Assembly (NCBI GenBank): GCA_013433145.1
Contig: CM024177.1
Location: 392,501 to 456,500 of the forward strand
Reading direction: 5' to 3'
Length of the DNA: 64,000 nt
Origin: Ascaris suum
Lineage: Eukaryota; Nematoda; Chromadorea; Rhabditida; Ascarididae
The translations under genes and the position numbers were made by a program. Below are positions 1-12,693 of the stretch, in pieces (the first letter of the stretch is position 1; each line of letters opens with the position of its first letter). Below the pieces are notes generated by a model, which had not been told where the DNA came from, made no database searches, and saw only the letters and a program-made list of their open reading frames with translations.

Positions 1-1166
1 GTATCCGAGTAATCTCAAAGATACAAAGCTTATACAACATTGTGATAATGCATGCTATTACCTGCACTATATTCATTACATCCCATCAACCCAAATAACA
101 ACGTAGTAAAGGGACGTAATAAACAGGGAAGGAATCCAAAAATTCAAATTATTGGGATCCCGGATCTACATCTAACAAAAAAGAATTCCATAAATAACCA
201 TCATAATCACAAAAAAAAAACTTTAAAAAAAAAACTTCAGCTGCCCTATCTTCGAAGCTCTTCACAGCGAGCGGAGAACGACATTAACGACCGAGAGGTG
301 CTGAAGACTGCGGACCAGCTGATACGGATCAAAGGGGAACCTCATCGATGAAACGACCTGTTCCCTGATTTCACATGAACATTTTCGATATATACATGGT
401 AATGAAACAACGATGAGATAATGTGCGTCATGGCGCATGAAAGAACTGAACAGTTCTTCGAGGTTTAAAGAGTCTTTCACAGCTATAGTTCAGCTTTATT
501 AGTATCTCACTTCAACATCACCGGCAACAATCAAACAAAGCATATTGCGGAAAACGCAAAAAAACATTACCACAAAATGTGCAACAATTTAACAACAATG
601 AAACATTTACGAACAATATGACTTAATTCAATTTATGCTTATTCAGGCCGGCAGCCCTTATGCAAATTCATAACCCTTAACGGTGGTCGAAAGCACAAAT
701 CCTTCATACGAATCACAAATCAAAACCGCCAAATAAAATAATCATTGGCAAATTCTGAACGGCTACCTCAACAAACGCTGAATGCATACTTAATTGAACG
801 CATTTATTCAGAGCGGATGTTTTACCTCCGCTAATCTTCTAAGACAACCGCCAATTCTTCAGTAAAATATTGCGAAACGACCTGATTAATTCTCTCACCT
901 ATCTAAAGGTGTAATCATCAGATATGTTCATAAATGCCTCCCAAACTACAAGCCGGAACACGGAAAAAACAAACTTTTTTATGCAAATTCCCTAGGAAAA
1001 AAAAACCAAAAGCCATATCAAACTCCAACTTTTCATATGTCATCAAATCCGCCCATACCTTCGAGGAAACCTTGCCTCCATGCACCGATATTTAAATACA
1101 CCTTCACGATTGCCAGTGACACCTTATTTCAACTCTCCGTGAATGACCCGTACACCAAAGACGATA
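1..1166. other. 3' flank of PUS7, mostly non-coding
   Basis: AT-rich sequence beyond the PUS7 stop codon. The only stretch that looks like protein is the short open segment at 241-351, listed separately. The + strand is A-rich here, as expected for sequence transcribed from the minus strand. No RNA gene or repeat was recognised. Confidence 0.5.
241..351 (+). CDS. candidate terminal exon of an unidentified gene
   Basis: An open stretch follows an acceptor-like CTTCAG at 235-240 and ends in TGA at 349-351. It reads as a polar, helix-like tail (for example NDINDREVLKTADQLIRIKG). The acceptor lacks a pyrimidine tract because A runs precede it. The opposite strand is also open across 262-480, so the coding strand is not settled. 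No family was recognised. It could equally be chance. Confidence 0.2.
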   Translation: MPYLRSSSQRAENDINDREVLKTADQLIRIKGEPHR

Positions 1167-4100
1167 TCATCCATCAGTGAGTGCCTCACCTTCCGCATCA
1201 TCATCATCCGCGCTCATCGATTGCGCCGCTTTGCCCATATCAGTTCTGTAAAGCAGTCGCTTACAAGCAATCTTCGAGTATGCATTTAAATACAAACAGT
1301 CCATTTAGGCTATTCTAAATGCTGAACCTATGATATCCTGATAATTCAAAACAGCAGGATCGGAGATAAACGATGAGCAACAATTGTGCCGCTATTCATT
1401 ATCATCATTCCCCCGATTGTTCCCGAATTTCGCTGGTGCCAGCGTTCACGCAGCGTTTCCTTCATCTTGCGACAGGTAAATGTTCCGGTCGACGCGTCGG
1501 CCGCCTAACACCGAAGACCAGAACCGACGTTAACCAGAGACCATTGCTGACCTTTGTTGCTCGTCCGGTACCATGAGGAGGCGGACGGACTTTACCGGGA
1601 CAATTGTGCCCCTAGTAGCAACCACTAGATTCCGCAGATACTGACCGCAACCTCTTACCTTTCTCATCCTCCCACCTTACCCGCCCACTTGCACCTGCAA
1701 TTCCTGTGGGAAAGACCTGACCTCGTCAGCTGCCTCAAAGCAACCGTCGCGTAGCTGCCAGATGGTAGTGCGAATTTCACTGAAAGAGCTCGAAATTCGC
1801 CTGAACCGATTTCCTCCTTGTCATATTCACCATTCAAGTCCGGTTGTAAACGAGTGTCTTTATCCGGATATTTGAGAATCTCATATTCAACGTCTTTCGG
1901 CTTTACGATCAGTTGCCGCAAAACATCGCCGAGTGCGTATTGACTGCAAAACATTTTAATAAAAAGTGTCTAAATGATCATTACGACTACGATAATTAAC
2001 GAATATCAAAGTTACAATGAAGGCTGAGGAATGTGACACAGCAATAACGACAATAAAAGCACGATAGGCGTTTTTTTTTTTGCGTTTAGCTCATTCGACC
2101 AACCACTCTAGTAAATTACCAAGGAAAATAGAATATGTGAGGCAAAACTTTCATATTTCAACTTATTCGATCACTAATTTTAATTTACAACAATCATTTG
2201 ATCCTGTAAAAACGTATAATAAAATCAACACTGCCGACAGATGGTAATTAAAAGATCTCGCTAGCCTCATAACGCATAATCATAACGAATTACAAAATTA
2301 TGAACGCGAAATCGCGAAACAATGCCCACATAACGCACATATCCATAGCGAAAAATCGCGAACAACAGTGTCGAAAAATTTCTTTATCCGATTTAATAAT
2401 TTCATTATATGATGCGTTTTATTCAATAAAAAATATTTGCTTTTCATCAAAGGGATGCTAATTATATCCGCAATAAATCAACGCGAATTAAAAAAACTGA
2501 TTGCCAAACGAATCGAAAATATATGCAAAGATAATAGGTGCAAGGGACAGTGCTCATGCTACTTAAATCACCATCATCCTCAGATACTTGCCTTTAGAAT
2601 TCATTACACAAAGGTGTGCATTTTTTTTGTGCAAGCATTTCAAGCTAGACTTCCGTAAGGGAGGAGGGGGAGGGGGGGGAGGGAATTACGCTGCAATAAA
2701 AGAGGAATAGAGATAAAATTAAGTGAATTTTGAATGAGTGGAATGTAACGGAAATCTCTGTTAGATTATATCTTAAGGACCTTATTCGACGTTGATCACT
2801 ATTCGGTGCTCTTTAATACTGCCAAAAGAAAACGGTCAGCGAAGCGCTGTCAACGTTTCGATGGCCACAAAGACAATGGTCCGAAAAGACGCTTCTTCCA
2901 GTGGAGCCCGGAGTGCGTCGAGCACTTTAAAGACTATAGAAGAGGCTAGAAGAGCGGACTCTAGGATGCTAAAACTATCAACAGAGCAATCACATCAGAT
3001 TTTCAACCCCAAATCTATTCATCGACTCAAAGTCACTGCACCAACGGATACCCTTCGGGGCTCATTCCCTGACTTAAAGCCATGAAAAAAGACTTCACCA
3101 GACAGCAAAAAAAAAAAAAAACCAATTATAGACGCCAAAAAAAACGTCTTACTTCTCCAGTGATTTGAACATATCACTTGTAACGCCATCTTCATCCATA
3201 TATTCCTTGTACCATTTACCAACTGCAATTAAGGAAACAAACGATGATGCAGTGCAGTGATTTATATACAACAATATATACGAATAAAAGTATCTCAAAT
3301 TGGTTCCTCCTCATTTTGTTCTCATGCATCTGACAGTTAGCTCCGCATAAATTAATGCCTTTCAACAGGTTTTTGAAAAGACAGAAGGGAGTAGGGGGGG
3401 GGGGGGGGATAAAAGACGAAACGATCAACAGTGCAAACCTATAGTTACCGCTATTCCCTTACAAGCCGATATAACCCCCGCAAGAATGAATGCCATCTCG
3501 CTGTATCCTTTTCAGTCACGGCCGCACGGTAAAGAATCATTTACGGCTACGAAACAGCAGATAAGCCTTTAATAACCATCGTTTCAGCGGGATGACTTTT
3601 AATCAGCATTGTGCTAATGTACTACATTTATAATAAATACCCTAATAGTATAGAGATAAAAATAACTTCGAATTAATGTCAACAATTAAATTTCAAATAT
3701 CGTACCCACAAAACTATAAAAAGTGACGAGAATAAGGAATAAATGATCGGCGAGAAATTCAGAGTTATTTTCCGGTCTTTTAAAGCTGTTTATGTAATAT
3801 GCAGTTTTTTTCTGTAGACACTTGAAGATGAGAATGGAGAAAAACAGCCGCTATTCACTGAGTGGAAATAATTGTAGACTAGAGAGCTCATATATATCAA
3901 TAAAAACTTCACCATCTTCATTGACACTCAGCCTATTGAGACTGCAAAATTCCGCTCGACAGACGTAAAAATATCTTTTAAAAATGGAAAACCCTTCAGC
4001 AAATTTTTCTTTCGTTTATACATCGTTTTGACGATGAGCGACTCATTCAAATATGACATGCATCGAATTACGATGCAACGAATATGCATCGAATTTTACA

Positions 4101-5523
4101 ACGTTAGCTTTTGTGATTACTCAGCTACAAAACAACAGGAAAGCAAATGTATACATATGAATAGATACTATATACTCATAGTGGGCTTTGCAATGCAAAA
4201 TTGCTTAGAAAAAAACATCGAGTTAATTTCCTATATTTGAGAAAAACTGTGAGGAGATTTCAGACCTATTTAAAAAATGTTTTTCAATCGAACTCAATTG
4301 CATCAGCACCACTCATTCGAGAAAGAAAAAGGAGAAGATAAGATGAAAATGCCGTCCAGTTTCGCTCCACGTGAAAATATCTTTCTCGGGAAAATTTGTC
4401 AATATTTCTGAATGCAAGAAGAACACGACCAAGAGAGTAAGCTTCATCGTGTTTCTGTGATAGCTCGTAAAGAATAAATAAAACAAACCATCATTGTTAG
4501 GCAATCTCATCTTGCTCGACGGTGGTGGTAATGCAATCGCTGATGGATCATCACTTTCTACCTTCATGCCATTCTCATCGATATCTCCTTCAATCACTCG
4601 ACACCCAAACTCTTTTACCCGTCGCGACGCTATCTGCAAATCAACAGCTAGCCTGATCCCCAAACTTTTTACTGAAGCCACCTGTAATGGCTGAACAGGT
4701 AGGCGTCAAAGTATAATTCCAGGAATGCTCAATCGAACGATGAACCTAACCTGATACGACCAGAAAACCGATCCTTTTATTTCAACCACTTTCACAATCC
4801 ACTCTAATTCATTCGCCCACTAAGCGGTAATGCGGGTAGCCGTTGCCTTGTTCAGCAAAATTATGCGAGATCGCAAACAGTAACCCCCCAACACTAGCCG
4901 AATTCCATAACCTTGATCTGTTTTCACTTTCTTTTATATCCGAAACAAATAATTTCAACTGATATCGACTCTCTTGCGCTTTTGTTGTCTGAAACCTTTC
5001 GTAAACCGACAATGAAGGAAGAGGAAAAAAGAAATAAGCCAAAAATATTTACCACGATTTCTTTAAACAGCAGATAACCTCTCACGATAGAAGAGGTAAA
5101 TAAGACCCGTTTCCCGAAATTTGAGAAATACGGACTGACTTTGTGAACAGAAAAACTCTTCTAAATGATACAACTTGAAAAGAAAATAGTCTTCCGAAAC
5201 ATGGAGAAAAAAGACCTGTGAGACCGGAAACATTGAGGCACACAGGTCATCAACATAAAGTAACACCGCAATATCCTCACGACCACAACACATTTTTACA
5301 ATCGCTATATTTCAACCTTCTTGAGAACTATTTCAATGAGAGGAGGTAATAAGAAAGAGACATACTTTATTCCAAATAAGACTTTGATAGGCGTGCACGT
5401 AAAGACTGCGTGTATTCCTTGGCAACATCATTAGAGCGGTACTGAAGTTACCTTTCGACTTCGCCAAAGATGATAATAGCTGAGCCTCAATCGATGCGAA
5501 TGCCTTCAATACAGCTCCCTATA

Positions 5524-5596
<73 letters not shown>

Positions 5597-8500
5597 ACTG
5601 AATGTTACGTTAAAACATTCGAATATTATAATAATAAAAGAAAGAATAAAACTTCAATAAATTAAGTACGAAAAAATCCTTTTAAACAACATTCAACGCA
5701 TTAATTCTCAACAACACACTTCAAAACATGCCCATTTAAATAAAATGAAAAGGAAATCTGGAAGAATTGAACTATCCACTCTTTAGCGACCAGAGTGGGG
5801 GGAAGGAGGAGGGAAGAAGGAGGATATCACAAAGTTCTGAAAAAAAAATTACAGAATAAAATCTGACCTGTCCACCGGAAAGTTTCTTCACAGACAAAGC
5901 CGCATCACCGCTTTTGTTCCATTCTTCTAGCGCGTCACGCAAACATCCTAAAACAACTGAGCATTCCTCTCAATATAAGCACCTGAACGCAGACTTGTGC
6001 AAATATGCAATGTACACTGCGTAGTTGAATTCTTTTGCAATGAAAAAGACAACAAAGCATCGACTCTGTTTACATTTCATTCCTTTATTTCGGCCAAATC
6101 CAAAATGAACGACACTAAATGAAATGCACATCGCAAACTTCTTCATTTATTGCAAATTGGCCAACTATATAGGTAACATCCTTAATTTCAACGTAGCTGA
6201 TATAAGAACGTTCAACCGGTGATATTAGCAAATATGAAAGCGAACAATTTTTCGAAAATATTGCAACAAATCTACGAAATACAACAAAATATGCGATTCG
6301 CCAACCGTAGTTTCAATAATCTATCAACTAAAGATAAGAGAGAGACGGAATATTCAACGAGGAACTCAACTAATCTCCACAGTGTTATTTTCTAAACCTC
6401 ATAGCATTGGAAAATCTATATATTTTCATTAGCACACCTGTCCATTTACTTTCATTAACATACCTGTTAATTATATTCAAAAGCTTCTAATCAAAGTTGC
6501 CTCTAAACACTCTAGCAACAAACCTATATATATTCTCAAAACGACATCTGCGGTTGCTGCTTGTAATCAAATCATTGCCTTTCATATGATGTCACACGGT
6601 GGAAAACTGGCTCCGTTTCCCTTTCCATTGCGGAATCCGTGCAAAAATCTGTTCAATGGGTGATAATCTATGCCGATTTAGGAGTATGCTGTGTTGATTT
6701 CAAATATGGAAGGTTAAACACGGCCAATGCCTGACCGGTAATACATAAATGAAAACAACGAAATGCATCAAAACCGATAAAACGAACCAAGAGCAGGTCG
6801 CTGTTTGAGGATTGTACGTACCGCCTCTTCGTATTGCCTTTTTATTATAGTATGGCCCACTTCGGCTGTAGCCACCCCACAAGAACCGAAACGTTGCATT
6901 CCAAAATAGTTGATGAATCCATTCGATTTGAAATCCTCCACTCGTGCACACAATTCCGCATCTTCACAATCATTTATGCACCTTAAATGACCACTGGTCA
7001 CTCAACCGACCACCACCTCTTAAAAGTCGAAGTAAAACGCAGCTTGGCGATCACACTGAAACAAGTTCCGGCCAATTTTTATGTTCGCCTCGAACTCAAA
7101 TTATGGATAATCCGCATCCTCCTCCCCCTTCCACATAGATCTCTCATAGGTTTACAAAGCAGAAGGAAAGAAAAGAAAGTTGAAAACCTCAACCTCAGAT
7201 CCCTTAAAATACTTGCAAAATAGATGAAAATAACTGTTATATACTTAAATTCTAGAAGAGATCGTAAGCAGAACTTATATATTCACATTCCAGAGAGTCT
7301 CTACGAAGAGACAATACAGCACTAACAGAAAATGAGCAAAACCGCACTACATAAAGTCTGATATGAATGATTAAATTATTTAAAAAATCAAAAAAATGTT
7401 TAATCGTCAAAGAATTAAAAACTTCACACTTTAAATTATTTACACTTAATTTTGAAATAGAACGAAATATTACGCCTAAATAGATATATCACCGTCCATT
7501 CTATGCAATATGAAATAATAAGATGGCTAAAAAATGTTTATATGAAGATTTGCATATAGCTTAGAAATTTGCATAATGCCTAATCCACAAACAAATCCAT
7601 GAAAATAAAACGATCACTAGTTTCTAGTTATCTGTTCAAACTAATGACTCAATAATTGAAACAATATTTTAAACATACCTCTTAGTGCCATTATTGATGA
7701 GCTGTAAAAGTGTAAAGCTATGCAATCAGAATCTTTCAAACCAATCACCTCAAAATAATTCGAAATTGATTTCCCCATAATTGACCGAGCGCACAAGGTT
7801 TCGCACAATATTCGAAATGGGAGAGTCGGATTCCACGAAGCTTTGAATTGAGGGCACGCACCCGATCTGCATCGATCCGATAAACCGAAACCCTCTGTGA
7901 TGTCACTCCACGTCGATCCTTCGTTCCACAAATGCCAAAATTTGATGCTTTTATTCTAAAATTCACCGCTATTAGCTGACCAGACCAATGGTCAGTATAT
8001 CGCATTGTTTCCTATACAAAAGCGTTTCCACCTAAAACGTTTACACGGTATCAGAGCGGAAGCGTCCTAATTGCTTGCAAAGGAAAATGGAAGAGGATAA
8101 CTGTCTCATAACATGAACCTTGAAAGGAGATGAAAATAAATAATAAGTTCGAAAGCACTTTACAGGTGAGCGCATGCTGTGCGGTTTCTACAAATGCACA
8201 ATGGCGAATCGATATGGAATAGATCGCAAAGGAAGTGAAAACCCATCCACGAAGCACCAATAGACTTGCACAGGAATAACTCTATTGCGCACTAGTAACT
8301 CATATCCACCATTCACTAATAATCCACACGGCTATGCTATCCGTGAACAACGGCACATATTAAATTCTTTGCCAGCTAAGCCACCTTATTGGCTCTGCTC
8401 GTCGGGCTCTCCGCGATATTGCGCTTTCACCCTGTCAAGCTCAAAGGTGAACAAAAAATCATCTTATTTAACACTCCAATAAACTGAACCATCCCTGTGA

Positions 8501-10878
8501 TTATTTCAACATTTCAACACTTTCTGTTCATAGAAACGCTATCTGACGGCGGTGACAACATATCTCTAAAGTTAACTTCCAGGACCAACTTTCCCAAATA
8601 TGTGGGTAATAACTCGTGAAACAAAGAAATAAAAAAGCATCTATGCGCGTTTCATTGGAATTCACATCCAACAACTTTATCTTTGTGGCAATGACGAGAA
8701 AATATTTCTCAAAGATCTCACGGAGGCCTCTAAAAATAGATCCATTCCCCGATAATACGATGAATGCTCCGGGAAAAAAAATACCCGAGAAATTTTGCCA
8801 TTAGTGAGAGCGCATAATGAGAATCCTTATTCTCCTTCGACATTGTAAAATGAAGATAATCAGGTCTTCCTTCCGGCCAAATTTTTCGTTTTCTAAAATT
8901 GCGAATAAAATTGCACATTTATCGAAAACAACGAATAAACGGATGGTCGTATTCGACAGAGAATGACCAAATGACCAATACATTCATCGGTCGATCGTTG
9001 ACTAAATGACCGATCAACGAGCGAACACAAAAAAAAAGCTATAAGAATTAATCCACAAACTGCATTCATAGATCGATAGATGCCTGCGTAAGTCAATTAT
9101 GCAGACTCATACAAACTATTTTCCACAATCGGATACTTCTGATTTCGCCTTCGTACTATCCTGTTGAATAAAATCCGCTATGAAGTTTATCCAATAAAAA
9201 TGCAAACTACAAATCTCAAAAGAAAGTATTACGATAGCTTAGGAGAAAGATGGTTGACTCTTTATTCTTTTAGGTGCTAAAATATGCAAAAAAAAACCCC
9301 AGACAATATATTCCTCTACCGACAGCACTGCAGCACTCTGAGCTATGCATAATTACTCATTTGTCTGCCGACAAAATTACTCTCTGAAGGCACGATGAAC
9401 CTTTAAAAGATGGTATGGCTCGCATCATTCATACGCCGTCCAATTGACAAATCGCTAAGCCCTGAAGCGTGCTACTTGTGATGCAAATCAAAGGTTCAAA
9501 GCATCAAAAGTATGTGCTACCTATAATTTCTGATAGCGACACCTAAATCCTTTGTCCGCAAGTAGTGATGCTAAGTGCATGAAATGTCCATGACGACACA
9601 CCGATCACCCACCTATATGAATCTGCTATGTAAGTAAGAAATAAGAATCAAAAAACAAATAAAATATGAATCTAATTATTTATTAACTCAAAGTTCTCGT
9701 GACTGAAAGAAAATTTGTGAAGCAGAAGATTCTGAATAAAATCTCGAGGAATTTTTTTCACCAAAGTGGATATTCTTCTTCAAATATCTTCGCGATATGC
9801 TTAGCGCTAATAACAATCTAAAATAAATACAAATGAAGTAAAAAGAGAATTTAAAACGAACATATTATCATTTTTACGCGTCGAAACAATAATCGAACTA
9901 TCACGAGTTTGTGAATTAAGCTTGCCTTGATAACGTTTTCGAATCCATTCGTGAATGTGTGTTCGTCCTAATTTATCCATTCCCTATCAAATAAAACAAT
10001 TGGCATTAAAGATCCACTTACTAAAGGCCTTTATATGAAAGAAAAATGTGATATACTAGAAAAACACAAATGATAAAAATATTTGAAAATTATTAATAAA
10101 TATAAACATGGAAATTACTTCTATGAATGAAAAAAAAAAGATTTAATCATTATCAAAAGCTCTACGAATAATAAGAGTCAATCTTTGAACCTTAAAGACT
10201 CTATATATAATTAAATACAAGGTGTATCGATGCCATATTAAAAGTTAGAAATTCGAATAAAATTTTGATCACTTTTAGAGCAATGAAAAATTTTTCTTCA
10301 GCGACTATTCAATGAATGAACAAACAAACGAATTAACTAATCAACGAATCAAACCTATTTTTATGCACCTATAATATTAAAATATAAATAATATTTATGC
10401 ATATAGAGGTAAAAAAAAAAAGAAGATAAACGTGCACACCTCTGCAGGAATATTAACAACTTTCGTGGCATCAGATAAGATAGCATCAATTTCCTGCACA
10501 AGCTGCTCAGATACTCCATCCGGCAACTCAACATCGGCATTGATCGTGCAGGCCACCTCAGTTGTTTTTTTCTCCGCATTTATACACTCCTTGTCAACAG
10601 AAATTTCTGCAAGTTGCAGTCACCAATATTCATTGCATAGCATGATATAATAAGATTACCATTCAATTGCGATTGAGATTGTTTAAGGGGGAAATAAAAG
10701 AGGCAACTGCTAACAATTAAGAGCAAAATAAAACGAAGAACGGATAGAGCTTACCGGTAACCACTTCCTGTGGTGTAATCTCATTAACGATAAAATCCGA
10801 ATAGCGCTGCTTCAAGATGCATTTTATCTCCGAACATGAATCTCCAATATATTCCGTTACGAAAAAATCTTTCTCCAT
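1167..10878 (-). CDS. PUS7: PUS7 / TruD-family pseudouridine synthase
   Basis: Isomerises uridine to pseudouridine in tRNA and mRNA (known for the family). Twelve exons, 5' to 3' on the minus strand: 10878-10755, 10606-10440, 9983-9862, 8892-8785, 7955-7749, 6981-6788, 5947-5868, 5518-5366, 4681-4489, 3222-3153, 1943-1722, 1245-1167. All junctions are GT-AG with matching phases; they join to 573 codons including the stop, close to the family length. Family signatures in order: KQRYSDFIVNEI near the N terminus; IWPEGRPDYLHF; the TruD motif GICGTKDRRGVTSQ, whose Asp (about residue 187) is the expected catalytic base; GFINYFGMQRFG; MLPRNTRSLYVHAYQS; VLRQLIVKPKDVEYEI; SYATVALRQLTRTDM. The start is the first ATG in frame with the conserved N terminus. 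The tail is acidic (DDDD). The weakest splice call is the donor after 9862. The active site appears intact. Confidence 0.95.
2657..2683. repeat. G-rich tract
   Basis: Runs of G broken by single A residues on the + strand, inside PUS7 intron 10. Four closely spaced G runs make it a candidate G-quadruplex. In the PUS7 transcript it would be C-rich. Confidence 0.7.
3394..3408. repeat. poly(G) run, 15 G
   Basis: Uninterrupted G run on the + strand in PUS7 intron 9. Confidence 0.85.
5530..5594. repeat. (TA)n microsatellite at a PUS7 splice acceptor
   Basis: About 65 bases of alternating TA in PUS7 intron 7. On the minus strand it ends about 10 bases before the acceptor AG (5520-5519) of exon 5518-5366, so the usual pyrimidine tract is replaced by TA repeats. 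Confidence 0.9.
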
Positions 10879-12172
10879 AATGTTGTGGAATTTCGTTCAG
10901 CAAACAACCTTCTAAGTCCGACTGCGTTTGCTCGACCCACCTTGCACACCTGAACATACAACTTTGTTGTTAACATATGTTATCAGTTGATTACGCTCAG
11001 GTCATGTCCAACCAACCTAAGTAAGCAAGCCGTACGAACACAATCGAACGTTGATTGAACATGATTTCGGTTGTGAAAGGGACTGGATTTATTCTGTAGT
11101 GATAAAAGGATGAGTTAAATCGGATACGGATGCCGACTAAGACGTCAACTTTAATAACTAAGGTAGTTTTTGCTAGTATGAGCTGTCGAAAATTTGTTCC
11201 TGAAATTAAAAAAAAGTGCAACAAGTGGGAGCGGGCAACCCGTTCCCATACGTACTAGAATTACCTCGATTTACTTCCGTCAAGAGGAATAATAAGGGGT
11301 GGGAAGAGGACGGACTGGAGTAAGGGTAGAAACGAGAGTTGCAAAGCTATACGTATGCATACCGGTAAAAGCATATAAAAAGGAATCAGCTGCACAATGC
11401 ACATGGTGTTAGCCTGCAATGGCTATCTGTGTTCGTCCCATAGGCAACAAAGATCGTGCCCCAGAAAAATCCACAGGCTAAACTCCACGAAGACACAGGC
11501 TATTGATGCAGTTGTGGAAGAGTATGATGAACACACTCACCCATTCTCACCAAAACTGCCGGTTTTAACTATCCATTTCCTGAAGCCCACATTGTGTATG
11601 GGATTTACCTCCTGTTTCCAATAGGTCATCAGGGATGGAGACTTCCCTTCGAGACGAATCTGTCTTAATGCGCTAAGAAATAAATTCAAGGCAACTTGTC
11701 ACGCATATACATCCACGCACGACTTCAGGAGCGCAAAATCTCCTGCATCTTTTGAAGGAATACTGTACGACCTTGAGTGCACTCCACCCGTCAATAACCA
11801 ACAAGTCCCTTTAAATGTAGCCCATTTGGTTTGAATTTTTTGGCACAGCAATTAATTTCCTTCTTCTTCGTACTCGCCTTTGCGTCCACTGAACCCGTCT
11901 TCAATAGATCCTCTAATGAAACTCGGAAGAGTTAAATATTATAGACTATTTTACCATGCTATAATTTTCCACAAGCCGCTCTCGTATAAATCTAGTGAAA
12001 TTTATAACCGTAAAGAATTATTTATACGAAAATATATAGAAAAGAGCATTTATTGCATAATTAAACAGCTAATTATTCACTTTCCAAGTGCTAGTTGCTT
12101 CAATTTATCGATTGGTCATTCGGTTTATAGGTGATTACGAGGGATGGTCTTCTCATTATTCGAGTGACATCT
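10879..12172. other. intergenic region between PUS7 and a + strand small gene
   Basis: It holds the upstream flank of PUS7 and a TATA-like TATAAAAA at 11374-11381 that is followed by an open frame (next entry). Otherwise AT-rich with no recognised gene. Confidence 0.5.
11397..11624 (+). CDS. doubtful small ORF, 75 aa
   Basis: An ATG lies 16 bases after a TATAAAAA element, which is unusually close for a TATA box. The frame encodes a Cys-containing N terminus and an acidic patch (AIDAVVEEYDEHTHPF). No domain, signal peptide or homologue was recognised. The opposite strand holds only a shorter open segment. It may be an exon of a longer gene or chance. Confidence 0.2.
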   Translation: MHMVLACNGYLCSSHRQQRSCPRKIHRLNSTKTQAIDAVVEEYDEHTHPFSPKLPVLTIHFLKPTLCMGFTSCFQ

Positions 12173-12693
12173 ATGAGAATGGAGATTTCATTACTAGAGA
12201 AAGTTTTAATTACTTTCGTTATATGTAATGCAACTATCGCCACTATACTCTACAAGTATGTTTGCTTGGATTTTTTTTTTCTCACTTAACTTTCTCCACA
12301 TTATCTTTCACTTCTATAAGATATGTTCTTATAGATAATTATGCTGAATTTAATCATGATAATTAAGTTGAATTTAATAATTAAGCTGAATTCGACCATG
12401 ATAATTAAGTTGAATTTAATTATAGATTCACAGGTGTCGATTCACCAACGACGCTAACCGTACAGTTAATGTTGCCATTGATTGTATGGGAAATTCTTCT
12501 CGTTGTGACATTCTTTCCTGAGCATTTTCTCATTGATTTCATTGATGAATTTTATCGATATGATAATGCGGCTGGTGATCAACTATTGCTTTTCGATGGT
12601 ACAACAAGAGAGGAAATACACTCACATGGAGATGTTCCTCGTAGTCCTCGACCTGAACTTGCGGATGACGAGTTGCAACTTATTGAAAGTTGA
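12173..12693 (+). CDS. small two-transmembrane protein, unidentified
   Basis: Two exons, 12173-12255 and 12426-12693, joined by a GTATGT donor and a TTATAG acceptor in matching phase, give 116 aa. Two hydrophobic segments are visible: residues about 8-27 (LITFVICNATIATILY) and about 36-55 (LTVQLMLPLIVWEILLVVTF). A polar, acidic tail follows and ends RPELADDELQLIES. A second ATG two codons downstream is also possible. The short intron carries a repeated TTAAGTTGAATTTAAT-like motif. No family was recognised. It is probably a small membrane protein, or the 3' end of a longer gene whose earlier exons were not seen. Confidence 0.5.

Noticed and set aside
2792..3085. GC-richer ORF in PUS7 intron 10
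   Set aside because: Basic/serine-rich but no recognisable family. The opposite strand is also partly open, so no coding claim is made.
5206..5293. Acceptor-flanked open stretch between PUS7 exons 8 and 9
   Set aside because: Exons 8 and 9 join directly in phase 0 and match the family without it.
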